Below, piece by piece: positions 1-4,762 of a stretch of DNA of 7,336 nt; positions within the stretch are counted from its first letter, which is position 1; every line of letters begins with the position of its first letter. The notes under the pieces were generated by a model, which had not been told where the DNA came from, did not search any database, and was given only the letters and a program-made list of their open reading frames with translations. The stretch is from NCBI GenBank assembly GCA_023397215.1, contig JAEWUG010000038.1:1-7336 (forward strand). Reading direction: 5' to 3'. The translations under genes were made by a program, and so were the position numbers. This DNA is from Nanobdellota archaeon. GTDB lineage: Archaea; Nanobdellota; Nanobdellia; Pacearchaeales; GW2011-AR1.

Positions 1-1
1 T

Positions 2-61
2 GCAAAGTATGAAATGTATGAAGATATTGATGAATTTAAAGAAAAAATTGAGAATTTATAA
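2..61 (+). CDS. C-terminal end of an unidentified protein (5' truncated)
   Basis: An open frame enters from the left edge and ends at a TAA at 59-61. It encodes AKYEMYEDIDEFKEKIENL, an acidic, helix-forming tail of a longer protein. Nineteen residues are too few to name a family. The stop codon lies directly against the stop codon of the convergent trpS at 62-64, leaving no spacer. That tail-to-tail packing is typical of this window and supports the frame being a real gene end. Any function would have to come from sequence to the left. Confidence 0.6.
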   Translation, partial: AKYEMYEDIDEFKEKIENL

Positions 62-1123
62 TTAATTATTCTTTAATATACATTTATCTAAAGTCTTTAG
101 GTCTATTTTTTTAATATTTTCTTGAAATATTTTTAACTCTTTTATTATTTCTTGTGACAATAATTTTTTTACTTCTCCACTTAGTAATTCCCCTTTTTTA
201 TACTTTTCAAATAATTCTTTTGTTTGTTCTTCATTGTAATAATAATTTTTTAGATATTGACAAGCTATATCTATATCTGGATTTCCTCCTAATTTTTTAT
301 GTAATTCTATTGTGTCTTGTCCCCCTGAGAATGCACTATTACATTTTTTAATTATTTGTTTTTCATTGTCTTTTAAGAAGATAGTATTATTTTTTGATTT
401 TGATGCTTTTTTACCATCAAGACCTTCAATAAATTTTAAGTGTAATACTGATGGTTTTGGAATGTTTAATCTTTGAGCAATATCTCTTGCAATTCTTAAA
501 TGTGCATCTTCATCTGGTCCAATTGGTACTAAAACATTTTTGATTCCTAATATTTCTTGAGGATATAAAACATGTGCTGTTTGTACTGCTGGATAAAAAT
601 GTAATCCAATATTTGTTTCAGGATTATAACCATATGTTGCTTTTATTTCAGAATAGTTTATTTTTTTACTCATCTTAAATGCTAAATTGTAGATATTTGT
701 ATAAATATTGTCGATTATAAAAAAAGTGTTTTTTGGATCAAATCCATAAGCTAACATTTCTTTTGCTAATTCTATTGCATTTTCTTTTGCTTGTTTTTGT
801 GTTTCCACTTTTCCTGCAACATAACTCTCGTCATCTGATATTGGGATAAATACAGGTATATTATACTTTTTTTGAAAGAATAAGTTTGTGTCAAATACAA
901 CTTTATGACCTAAATGTAATGTTCCTGAAGCATTAACTCCTGACACTATTGCACTTTTTTCTCCTTTTTTTAATTTTTCAAAGAATTTATCAAAATCTCT
1001 ATGTGAATAAATCAATTCTTTTTCAAAAGTGTAAAAACTAGGTAAGTCTTTTATCTCTGAGATTTTTTTAGCTCCAAAGTTTTTTACAAGTTTTTCATTA
1101 TCAACACAAAGTGGATTTTCCAT
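62..1123 (-). CDS. trpS: Tryptophanyl-tRNA synthetase (archaeal/eukaryotic type)
   Basis: Class I aminoacyl-tRNA synthetase that charges tRNA-Trp with tryptophan in the cytoplasm. The 353-aa protein has the Rossmann-fold HIGH-like signature GTLHLGH at residues 67-73, and a KMSKS-loop equivalent, KASKS, at 239-243. It then has NNTIFL and AFSGG (264-268), followed by HKKLGGNPDIDIACQYL (275-291). AFSGG with the GGNPDID stretch is characteristic of the archaeal/eukaryotic TrpRS branch and separates it from TyrRS. The segment PIGPDEDAHLRIARDIA (200-216) matches the conserved archaeal tRNA-synt_1b core. The protein is slightly short for the family, with little N-terminal extension. The ATG at 1123-1121 has a TATA-like TTAAAAAC about 26 nt upstream (1146-1153), suggesting a leaderless transcript. 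The KMSKS loop has Ala instead of Met at its second position. The enzyme assignment is firm from motifs; activity is inferred. Confidence 0.95.
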   Translation of the reverse strand: MENPLCVDNEKLVKNFGAKKISEIKDLPSFYTFEKELIYSHRDFDKFFEKLKKGEKSAIVSGVNASGTLHLGHKVVFDTNLFFQKKYNIPVFIPISDDESYVAGKVETQKQAKENAIELAKEMLAYGFDPKNTFFIIDNIYTNIYNLAFKMSKKINYSEIKATYGYNPETNIGLHFYPAVQTAHVLYPQEILGIKNVLVPIGPDEDAHLRIARDIAQRLNIPKPSVLHLKFIEGLDGKKASKSKNNTIFLKDNEKQIIKKCNSAFSGGQDTIELHKKLGGNPDIDIACQYLKNYYYNEEQTKELFEKYKKGELLSGEVKKLLSQEIIKELKIFQENIKKIDLKTLDKCILKNN

Positions 1124-1145
1124 ATATTAAATTAAGAATAAATGT

Positions 1146-1153
1146 TTTTAATG
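1146..1153 (-). promoter_or_regulatory. Putative TATA box of trpS
   Basis: On the minus strand this reads TTAAAAAC, centred about 26 nt upstream of the trpS ATG. That matches the spacing seen for the other genes here and would put transcription start at or next to the ATG. The match to a strong archaeal TATA box is only moderate. Confidence 0.4.
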
Positions 1154-1184
1154 GTTTTGGTGAAAAGTGAAAAAGAAGAAATAA

Positions 1185-1193
1185 TTTTTATAC
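1185..1193 (+). promoter_or_regulatory. Putative TATA box of the GIY-YIG gene
   Basis: TTTTTATAC is centred about 25 nt upstream of the ATG at 1214 and preceded by a purine-rich stretch (1167-1180) that could serve as a TFB-recognition element. The box decides the start: it lies inside the reading frame of the longer possible ORF beginning at 1142, so the mRNA should begin near 1214. Confidence 0.6.
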
Positions 1194-1213
1194 TTGTTTT
1201 TTGTTTTATTTTT

Positions 1214-1468
1214 ATGTTAAAAGAAAAGAGATGGTTTGTTTATATTTTGGAGTGTTGTGATGGTTCTTATTATACTGGTGTTAGTAATGATATTGATTCT
1301 CGGATGAAAGCTCATGCATCTGGTAAAGGGAGTAAATATGTTATGAAAAAAGGTTTTAAGAAATTACTTTATGCTAAACCTTGTAAAAATAAATCTGATG
1401 CTTGTAAAGAAGAATATATGATAAAAAAATTACCTAGAAATGAGAAGATAAATTATTTTTTGGAATAA
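1214..1468 (+). CDS. Small GIY-YIG nuclease-domain protein (UPF0213/YhbQ-like)
   Basis: The 84-aa protein is almost entirely one GIY-YIG domain. Residues 7-11 (WFVYI) form the GIY-equivalent strand and 19-22 (YYTG) the YIG equivalent. The catalytic-type Arg is R30, followed by H34 and SGKGSKY (36-42). The metal-binding Glu is E67 in the helix EEYMIKKL. This order and length match the stand-alone UPF0213 family, related to the SLX1 nuclease domain. These proteins are thought to act on DNA, but most are uncharacterised. The frame could start at 1142, but that would add a hydrophobic 24-residue leader unknown in the family, and the TATA box at 1185-1193 lies within it. The ATG at 1214 is therefore chosen. 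The gene is divergent from trpS, with 90 bp between starts. The lycopene-cyclase-like gene follows but has its own promoter. Confidence 0.88.
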   Translation: MLKEKRWFVYILECCDGSYYTGVSNDIDSRMKAHASGKGSKYVMKKGFKKLLYAKPCKNKSDACKEEYMIKKLPRNEKINYFLE

Positions 1469-1474
1469 AAAAAA

Positions 1475-1482
1475 TTTATAAA
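1475..1482 (+). promoter_or_regulatory. TATA box of the lycopene-cyclase-like gene
   Basis: TTTATAAA is close to the archaeal TATA consensus and is centred about 26 nt before the ATG at 1504. It lies just after the stop of the GIY-YIG gene, so the following gene is probably transcribed independently as a leaderless mRNA. Confidence 0.65.
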
Positions 1483-1503
1483 AGATATTCTTATAGAATA
1501 ATT

Positions 1504-2205
1504 ATGAGTTACCTTTATAGTTATTTAATTGGTGATTTAACTTTACTTATAGTTTGGTTTATTTTATTTTACTTCCGGAAAAATGTTAGAAAAGAAATGT
1601 TAATAATCTCTCTTCTTATAGGAATTGGTGGTTTATTTGCAGAAACAATTTATACAATAGATTGGTGGCAACCTCTTACGATAACCGGGACATTAATTGG
1701 AATTGAGGATTTTTTATTTGGATTTGCGATTGGAGGGATAGGTTCTTCTATATATGAAGTAATTTTCAAAAAGAAAATTAGAATAAAAAATGTAAACCAA
1801 AAGAAAAGATTTAATCAAAATAAAAATATTTTATTATTTGGAGCAAGTATTGTTGTTTTGTTATTTATAACTTTTTTCTTGATGAACTTAAATTCTTTTT
1901 ATTCTTCTATAATTTCTTTGGGATTTCCAATAATCTATATGAATATTAAAAGAAAAGACTTAATGCTAGATTCTGTTCTTTCGGGTTTTTTATTGATGTT
2001 AACTTCATTTTTAGCTTTTATTACTGTAGAACTAATTACTCCTGGGTGGATTAATTCTGCTTGGTTCTTAGAAAATTTATCTGGAATTATTATTCTAACT
2101 GCACCTCTCGAAGATTTAATTTGGTTTTTTTTAATGGGTATGTTTATTGGGCCATTATATGAATTCTGGAAAGAAGGTAAAATTCAAAATTTGAAAAAGG
2201 AATAA
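1504..2205 (+). CDS. Polytopic membrane protein, lycopene cyclase domain-like
   Basis: A 233-aa hydrophobic protein with about seven predicted membrane helices, near residues 5-23, 32-47, 62-88, 108-127, 133-147, 154-178 and 192-217. A basic loop lies at 89-107. It contains two copies of an acidic membrane motif: GIED (66-69) and PLED (201-204). Each is followed, exactly 14 residues after the ED pair, by YE (84-85 and 219-220). The two halves thus look like an internal repeat. The PLED motif with the seven-helix layout resembles the CrtYc/CrtYd-type lycopene cyclase domain, whose hallmark is PxE(E/D). No other carotenoid gene is visible, so cyclase activity is not supported and a divergent role on another lipid or isoprenoid is possible. 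The start is the ATG 26 nt after a good TATA box. The domain call is moderate and the integral-membrane call is strong. Confidence 0.7.
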   Translation: MSYLYSYLIGDLTLLIVWFILFYFRKNVRKEMLIISLLIGIGGLFAETIYTIDWWQPLTITGTLIGIEDFLFGFAIGGIGSSIYEVIFKKKIRIKNVNQKKRFNQNKNILLFGASIVVLLFITFFLMNLNSFYSSIISLGFPIIYMNIKRKDLMLDSVLSGFLLMLTSFLAFITVELITPGWINSAWFLENLSGIIILTAPLEDLIWFFLMGMFIGPLYEFWKEGKIQNLKKE

Positions 2206-2243
2206 TTAAATTTTATTCTTCAAATTTTTCTAAATTATTTTAC

Positions 2244-2259
2244 TATTTTTTAAAAAATA
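2244..2259. terminator. Palindromic T6/A6 terminator between convergent genes
   Basis: A perfect 16-bp palindrome, TA-T6-A6-TA, gives a six-T run on both strands. It lies 4 nt past the tRNA 3' end on the minus strand and about 40 nt past the stop at 2205 on the plus strand. Oligo-T is the usual archaeal termination signal, so it could end both transcripts. A further T5 run lies at 2225-2229. Confidence 0.55.
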
Positions 2260-2263
2260 AATC

Positions 2264-2447
2264 TGCTCCCGCCGGGATTTGAACCCGGGTCACCGCCGTT
2301 CTCCGCAAAAATTCTCCGAAGAGAGTTTTCCTCACCTCGTGGGAGAGAGCTGTGTTTCAAAGGTGAAACAAGGAAAGAGCTTTCTCATCGAAAGTGTCTT
2401 GCAGCAACTTGAGAGGGCGATATCCTTGGCCTCTAGACTACGAGAGC
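2264..2447 (-). tRNA. tRNA-Glu (anticodon CUC) with a 111-nt intron
   Basis: On the minus strand the 5' exon spans 2447-2410 and the 3' exon 2298-2264, giving a 73-nt mature tRNA. The acceptor stem GCUCUCG pairs with CGGGAGC (one U-G), the discriminator is A73, and CCA is not encoded. The D stem is GUCU/GGAU around a loop containing AGAGG. The anticodon stem UCGCC/GGCGG closes the loop C-U-CUC-A-C, so the anticodon is CUC, reading GAG. The variable loop is the 4-nt UGAC common in tRNA-Glu. The T arm is CCGGG-UUCAAAU-CCCGG. The intron (2409-2299) interrupts between positions 37 and 38, the canonical archaeal site. Exon bases C32-U35 pair with GGAG near the intron 3' end, leaving 3-nt bulges CA^A and AA^C, the bulge-helix-bulge form cut by tRNA-splicing endonuclease. 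Confidence 0.95.
2299..2409 (-). other. Archaeal tRNA intron (position 37/38), structured
   Basis: The 111-nt intron is clearly more GC-rich than the surrounding protein genes. It folds into two evident hairpin arms. The first (intron nt 24-67, window 2343-2386) pairs GAGAAAGCU with AGCUCUCUC with one mismatch. It encloses a perfect 6-bp hairpin GUUUCA-CCUU-UGAAAC (2354-2369). The second (2308-2329) is a 4-bp stem capped by a UUCG tetraloop and extended by AAAA/UUUU across one C-A mismatch. The inner helix next to the splice bulges is weak (G-C, U-G). No open reading frame of note and no convincing box C/D pair was seen. Confidence 0.85.
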
Positions 2448-2468
2448 ATAATTAAATTATATCTTTTT

Positions 2469-2478
2469 AATTTAAAAA
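2469..2478 (-). promoter_or_regulatory. Putative TATA box of tRNA-Glu
   Basis: On the minus strand this reads TTTTTAAATT, centred about 26 nt upstream of G1 of the tRNA. It lies in the 95-bp gap between the divergent tRNA and RHH genes, which otherwise contains only AT-rich promoter-like sequence. Confidence 0.45.
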
Positions 2479-2511
2479 TCTAACTAATATTTTTTGTTTT
2501 TATCAAAAAGC

Positions 2512-2519
2512 TTATATAC
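2512..2519 (+). promoter_or_regulatory. TATA box of the RHH micro-operon
   Basis: TTATATAC is centred 27 nt upstream of the ATG at 2543, with an AAAAG stretch just before it that fits a TFB-recognition element. This is one of the best TATA matches in the window and supports the small downstream ORF as a genuine leaderless gene. Confidence 0.7.
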
Positions 2520-2542
2520 TTTTAGTTACTTATTGTTTACTA

Positions 2543-2716
2543 ATGGTGACAAATGATGAAGCAACTGTTAAGGTTAGTAAATGGTTATTGAATGAAATTG
2601 AATTGTTTGTGAATAAAAATAAAAAAAATCGTTCTGATTTTCCTTCTAAAAGAAATTTTGTTGATAGAGCTTTAATATTCTATTTTGAAAATATGGGGGT
2701 TAAAATAAAAAAATGA
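2543..2716 (+). CDS. Ribbon-helix-helix (CopG-like) DNA-binding protein, 57 aa
   Basis: A 57-aa protein with the layout of a ribbon-helix-helix dimer. Residues 7-12 (ATVKVS) form the DNA-contacting beta strand. Helix A is about 13-25 (KWLLNEIELFVNK), followed by a turn containing FPSKRNF (33-39). Helix B is about 38-52 (RNFVDRALIFYFENM). The pattern 'ypSr-efV--Al--fle' is the usual CopG/Arc-type signature. RHH proteins bind operators as dimers and often repress their own promoter or act as antitoxins; either role here is inference. Helix A is followed by a longer basic, Asn-rich linker (KNKKNRSD) than in CopG. A strong TATA box lies 27 nt before the ATG. A 41-aa gene follows after 30 bp with its own Shine-Dalgarno, so the two are probably one transcript. 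Short archaeal RHH proteins of this type are common and mostly unstudied. Confidence 0.8.
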   Translation: MVTNDEATVKVSKWLLNEIELFVNKNKKNRSDFPSKRNFVDRALIFYFENMGVKIKK

Positions 2717-2730
2717 TTTTTTTAGAATTA
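2710..2730 (+). repeat. 21-bp direct repeat, copy 1
   Basis: An exact copy of 2768-2788, offset by 58 bp: AAAATGA, seven T in all, then AGAATTA. This copy covers the stop codon of the RHH gene, giving an ATGA overlap at 2713-2716 that opens a 13-codon frame beginning MIFLEL and ending at 2754, inside the next gene. Confidence 0.85.
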
Positions 2731-2737
2731 AATTTTT

Positions 2738-2741
2738 GGAG
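2738..2741 (+). promoter_or_regulatory. Shine-Dalgarno site of the 41-aa gene
   Basis: GGAG sits 5 nt before the ATG at 2747. The promoter-proximal genes here lack such sites, while this internal gene has one. This fits the archaeal habit of leaderless first genes and SD-led downstream genes, and it fixes the start. Confidence 0.6.
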
Positions 2742-2746
2742 AAAGA

Positions 2747-2872
2747 ATGGATAAAATAGAAAGAGCTAAAATGATTTTTTTAGAATTAGAGTCTAAAAAA
2801 AGTGATACTTTTGAAGAAGCTCGTAGAACTTTTGAAATTACTTCTAGAATATTAAATTCTAGTATTCATTAA
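2747..2872 (+). CDS. Hypothetical 41-aa protein, second gene of the RHH micro-operon
   Basis: Encodes a 41-residue protein beginning MDKIERAKMIFLELESKK and continuing with SDTFEEARRTFEITSRIL. It looks like two short amphipathic helices separated by a KKSD turn, with no membrane segment, Cys or His cluster or recognisable catalytic motif. I do not recognise the family. Support for a real gene comes from the GGAG site 5 nt before the ATG and from its position 30 bp after the RHH stop on the same strand. It is one of two partners, so a toxin-antitoxin or regulator-adaptor relationship is possible but unproven. Its codons for MIFLEL lie within copy 2 of the 21-bp repeat. Its last 14 bp overlap the end of the convergent 107-aa gene. 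Confidence 0.6.
   Translation: MDKIERAKMIFLELESKKSDTFEEARRTFEITSRILNSSIH
2768..2788 (+). repeat. 21-bp direct repeat, copy 2
   Basis: Identical to 2710-2730. Here it lies in frame inside the 41-aa gene and encodes MIFLEL (residues 9-14). Flanking bases on both sides differ between the copies, so only 21 bp are shared. Confidence 0.85.
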
Positions 2873-3182
2873 CATGTAATTTTCTTTCTATTAATTCTAT
2901 TCTTTGTTCTAGTTTGTAGATTAAAGTGTCTAATTTTTGAATTTTTGAATCTATTTCTCTTTTAGAATAATGTTCTGATTCTACTTTATTATTTGTTTCT
3001 TCTCTATCCATAAAACCAAAGAAATTTACTTCACTTCTCTTTTCATTTGTTTGAGAATTTAATTCAATAAAACCATCTTTATTTGTTGGAATATTTATTT
3101 GTGTTTCTTGTGGTGGTCTAATTTTTCCTTGCTTTTGTAATTCGCCAATATCAATCATTTTGTTTTTCTTTTTGAATATCAT
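2859..3182 (-). CDS. Hypothetical 107-aa protein with C-terminal coiled coil
   Basis: A soluble 107-aa protein that I do not recognise. It has a basic start (MIFKKKNK), then a short conserved-looking block with DIGELQKQGKIRPP (11-24). A polar, probably disordered middle (25-70) contains GFIEL (37-41) and the aromatic patch NFFGFMD (53-59). The C-terminal 30 residues (73-103) show heptad spacing of Leu/Ile (SKIQKLDTLIYKLEQRIELIERKL), a likely coiled coil and therefore oligomerisation or partner binding. No signal peptide or membrane helix. The short motifs in a disordered chain suggest an adaptor or tether, which is inference. A TATA-like TTAAATAA lies about 25 nt before the ATG. The gene is divergent from the 501-aa gene with only 74 bp between starts. 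Its stop (TAG) overlaps the convergent 41-aa gene by 14 bp. Confidence 0.75.
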   Translation of the reverse strand: MIFKKKNKMIDIGELQKQGKIRPPQETQINIPTNKDGFIELNSQTNEKRSEVNFFGFMDREETNNKVESEHYSKREIDSKIQKLDTLIYKLEQRIELIERKLHVNEY

Positions 3183-3202
3183 TAATTATTAAGGTTTTAT
3201 TA

Positions 3203-3210
3203 TTATTTAA
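3203..3210 (-). promoter_or_regulatory. Putative TATA box of the 107-aa gene
   Basis: TTAAATAA on the minus strand, centred about 25 nt upstream of the ATG at 3182. It forms one half of a compact divergent promoter with the box at 3227-3234, the two centres being about 25 bp apart. Confidence 0.5.
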
Positions 3211-3226
3211 GGATTTTGGGTTAAGC

Positions 3227-3234
3227 TTTAAATA
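3227..3234 (+). promoter_or_regulatory. TATA box of the 501-aa gene
   Basis: TTTAAATA is centred about 26 nt before the ATG at 3257. A TTG at 3236 in the same frame lies only 2 nt after the box and so would not be in the mRNA, which supports the ATG at 3257 as the start. Confidence 0.6.
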
Positions 3235-3256
3235 ATTGAATTTCCTTTATTTTTTA

Positions 3257-4762
3257 ATGGCTGATATTAAAAAGGTGATTGAAGAAATTATGACTAAATC
3301 TCATTTAATGAGTGATTTAAAGTCTATGAATATGTCTGATGGTAGCAAATTTAAATCAACTGCTTCTTATAAAATTGTTTATGATTCTCCTCAAAATCAA
3401 TTAGAACCTATTTATTATTGGATTTTAGATTTCTTAAATGGTGCATTTCAAGTTAATAAAATTACAGATAATTTTATGAGTAGTCCAGGAAGTGGTCATT
3501 TTAGTGATATAGGCCAAAGGGTTACTAAAATGCAAGAAGAAGGTATGAAAATTTTAGGTGGGTTAAATCAGGTAATTAAATCTTCATTGAATTTAATTTA
3601 TGACTTAAAAGATTTTAAACAAAGGCTTCAACATTATGAAGATGCTAATTCAAAAGATTCTAAAATAAAAGAATCAGGAAATTTAGCTTTAAAACAAATT
3701 TGGCTTGATAGTGTTGATTTACAGAAAAGGGGGAGAGGTTCAATTCATCAAATGACTGCTGAATTAGGGTATACTACATTAAGAGAAGCATTTATGATTG
3801 CTAATTCTTTAGAAGATTTAGAAAAAATATCTGATTTTGAAGATGGTGTTATTAATGATACTGTTGCAAGAATTTTAAAACCAAGATTACAAGAATTTTT
3901 ACATTGGAAAGATATTTCTTATCAAGAATTAATTAAAAGATATAATATTGAAAAAAGTTATTTAAAGAGTCAAATAGAAACAATTAAATTATATTCTTCT
4001 TGGATGAAACCTTATCTTAAAGCCGCTGAAGAGTTAAGACAAAAAGGTTTTGAAGGAGATGCTGCATTAGTAAATGCTTTTTCTACTAGTTTATTTGAAT
4101 TAACTTTATTTTGTAAAAAAAAGGTATCAATTCCAGGAAAAGTGAGTGATTATAAATTGAATAGAGATTATTATGCTTGTTTGGTTATTGATTTTAGATT
4201 TAGAGGACATGTTATGCAAAGAGCTAATCAAAAAGGAGATTATGTTCCTGCATATGGAGGAAGAGTAGATTTAGTTTTAAATTCTTATGCCTTAAATAGT
4301 GAAGAATTAAAATTTATAGAAAAGGAATTAGAAAAAAAAGATTTTGATGAAGTTTTAAATTTTAATAGTGATGTTGCTAAAGAAGCTTTAGATGAATTAA
4401 AAGGAGATTTGGAAGAATTTTTAAAAAATGACAAAAAGAATGAAAAAAAGGAAGAATCTAAAAAAGAAGAAAAATCTCAAGATATTAACCCTTTTAGTGC
4501 TTTGTTTGGTTTATTTAATTCAAAAAATAAATCAGCTAAAAATAAAAAACAAATTAGTGAGTTAAAAGAGATTAAACAAGATAATTGGGTAGAAAAACAA
4601 GTAAGAGTTGAAGCAATTAATACTGCTGGTAGTTGGCTTTATAGAGTTTATGATATTTATAAAAAATCTCACGGAATGGCTTCAAGTCCAAATGAATTTG
4701 AATTTGGGGAAGCAAAAGAACCTGATACTAATTTAAAAGAAGTTTTTAAAAAATTAGATTAA
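3257..4762 (+). CDS. Conserved-looking 501-aa protein of unknown function
   Basis: Largest gene in the window. I cannot assign a function. It resembles uncharacterised proteins I associate with DPANN genomes, from memory only. It lacks a signal peptide and membrane helices. Residues 47-130 hold a YYWILDFLNG segment (53-62), the glycine-rich SSPGSGHF (75-82) and a long helix through NLIYDLKDFKQRLQHYED. Residues 140-290 are mostly helical, with KQIWLDSVDLQKRGRGSI (146-163) and KSYLKSQIETIKLYSSWMKPYL (233-254). Residues 300-345 (DYYACLVIDFRFRGHVM then YGGRVDLVLNSYAL) look like beta strands. A charged Lys/Glu linker (388-408) leads to the hydrophobic NPFSALFGLF (411-420) and a C-terminal domain (440-501). 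SSPGSGH is not a standard P-loop, as it lacks GK(S/T). The TATA box 26 nt upstream supports the ATG at 3257 over the in-frame TTG at 3236. The 3' end overlaps the convergent exonuclease gene by 9 bp. Confidence 0.85.
   Translation: MADIKKVIEEIMTKSHLMSDLKSMNMSDGSKFKSTASYKIVYDSPQNQLEPIYYWILDFLNGAFQVNKITDNFMSSPGSGHFSDIGQRVTKMQEEGMKILGGLNQVIKSSLNLIYDLKDFKQRLQHYEDANSKDSKIKESGNLALKQIWLDSVDLQKRGRGSIHQMTAELGYTTLREAFMIANSLEDLEKISDFEDGVINDTVARILKPRLQEFLHWKDISYQELIKRYNIEKSYLKSQIETIKLYSSWMKPYLKAAEELRQKGFEGDAALVNAFSTSLFELTLFCKKKVSIPGKVSDYKLNRDYYACLVIDFRFRGHVMQRANQKGDYVPAYGGRVDLVLNSYALNSEELKFIEKELEKKDFDEVLNFNSDVAKEALDELKGDLEEFLKNDKKNEKKEESKKEEKSQDINPFSALFGLFNSKNKSAKNKKQISELKEIKQDNWVEKQVRVEAINTAGSWLYRVYDIYKKSHGMASSPNEFEFGEAKEPDTNLKEVFKKLD

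Noticed and set aside
154..351. Hydrophobic + strand ORF
   Set aside because: Lies wholly inside trpS on the other strand. Its composition is what antisense of Lys/Glu-rich coding gives, and it has no promoter or ribosome site.
1142..1213. N-terminal extension of the GIY-YIG ORF beginning at 1142, looking like a signal or membrane segment
   Set aside because: A good TATA box (1185-1193) lies inside it and the family domain starts right after the ATG at 1214. The hydrophobic stretch is a by-product of AT-rich promoter sequence.
2299..2409. Box C/D guide RNA hidden in the tRNA-Glu intron
   Set aside because: GAUGAG and GUGAGGA resemble box C, but no CUGA box D follows at a suitable distance.
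3236..3256. TTG start at 3236 for the 501-aa gene
   Set aside because: It lies 2 nt after the TATA box and could not be in the transcript. ATG at 3257 has the correct spacing.
3479..3502. P-loop NTPase motif from SSPGSGHF in the 501-aa protein
   Set aside because: It lacks the GK(S/T) needed for Walker A, and no Walker B partner is apparent.
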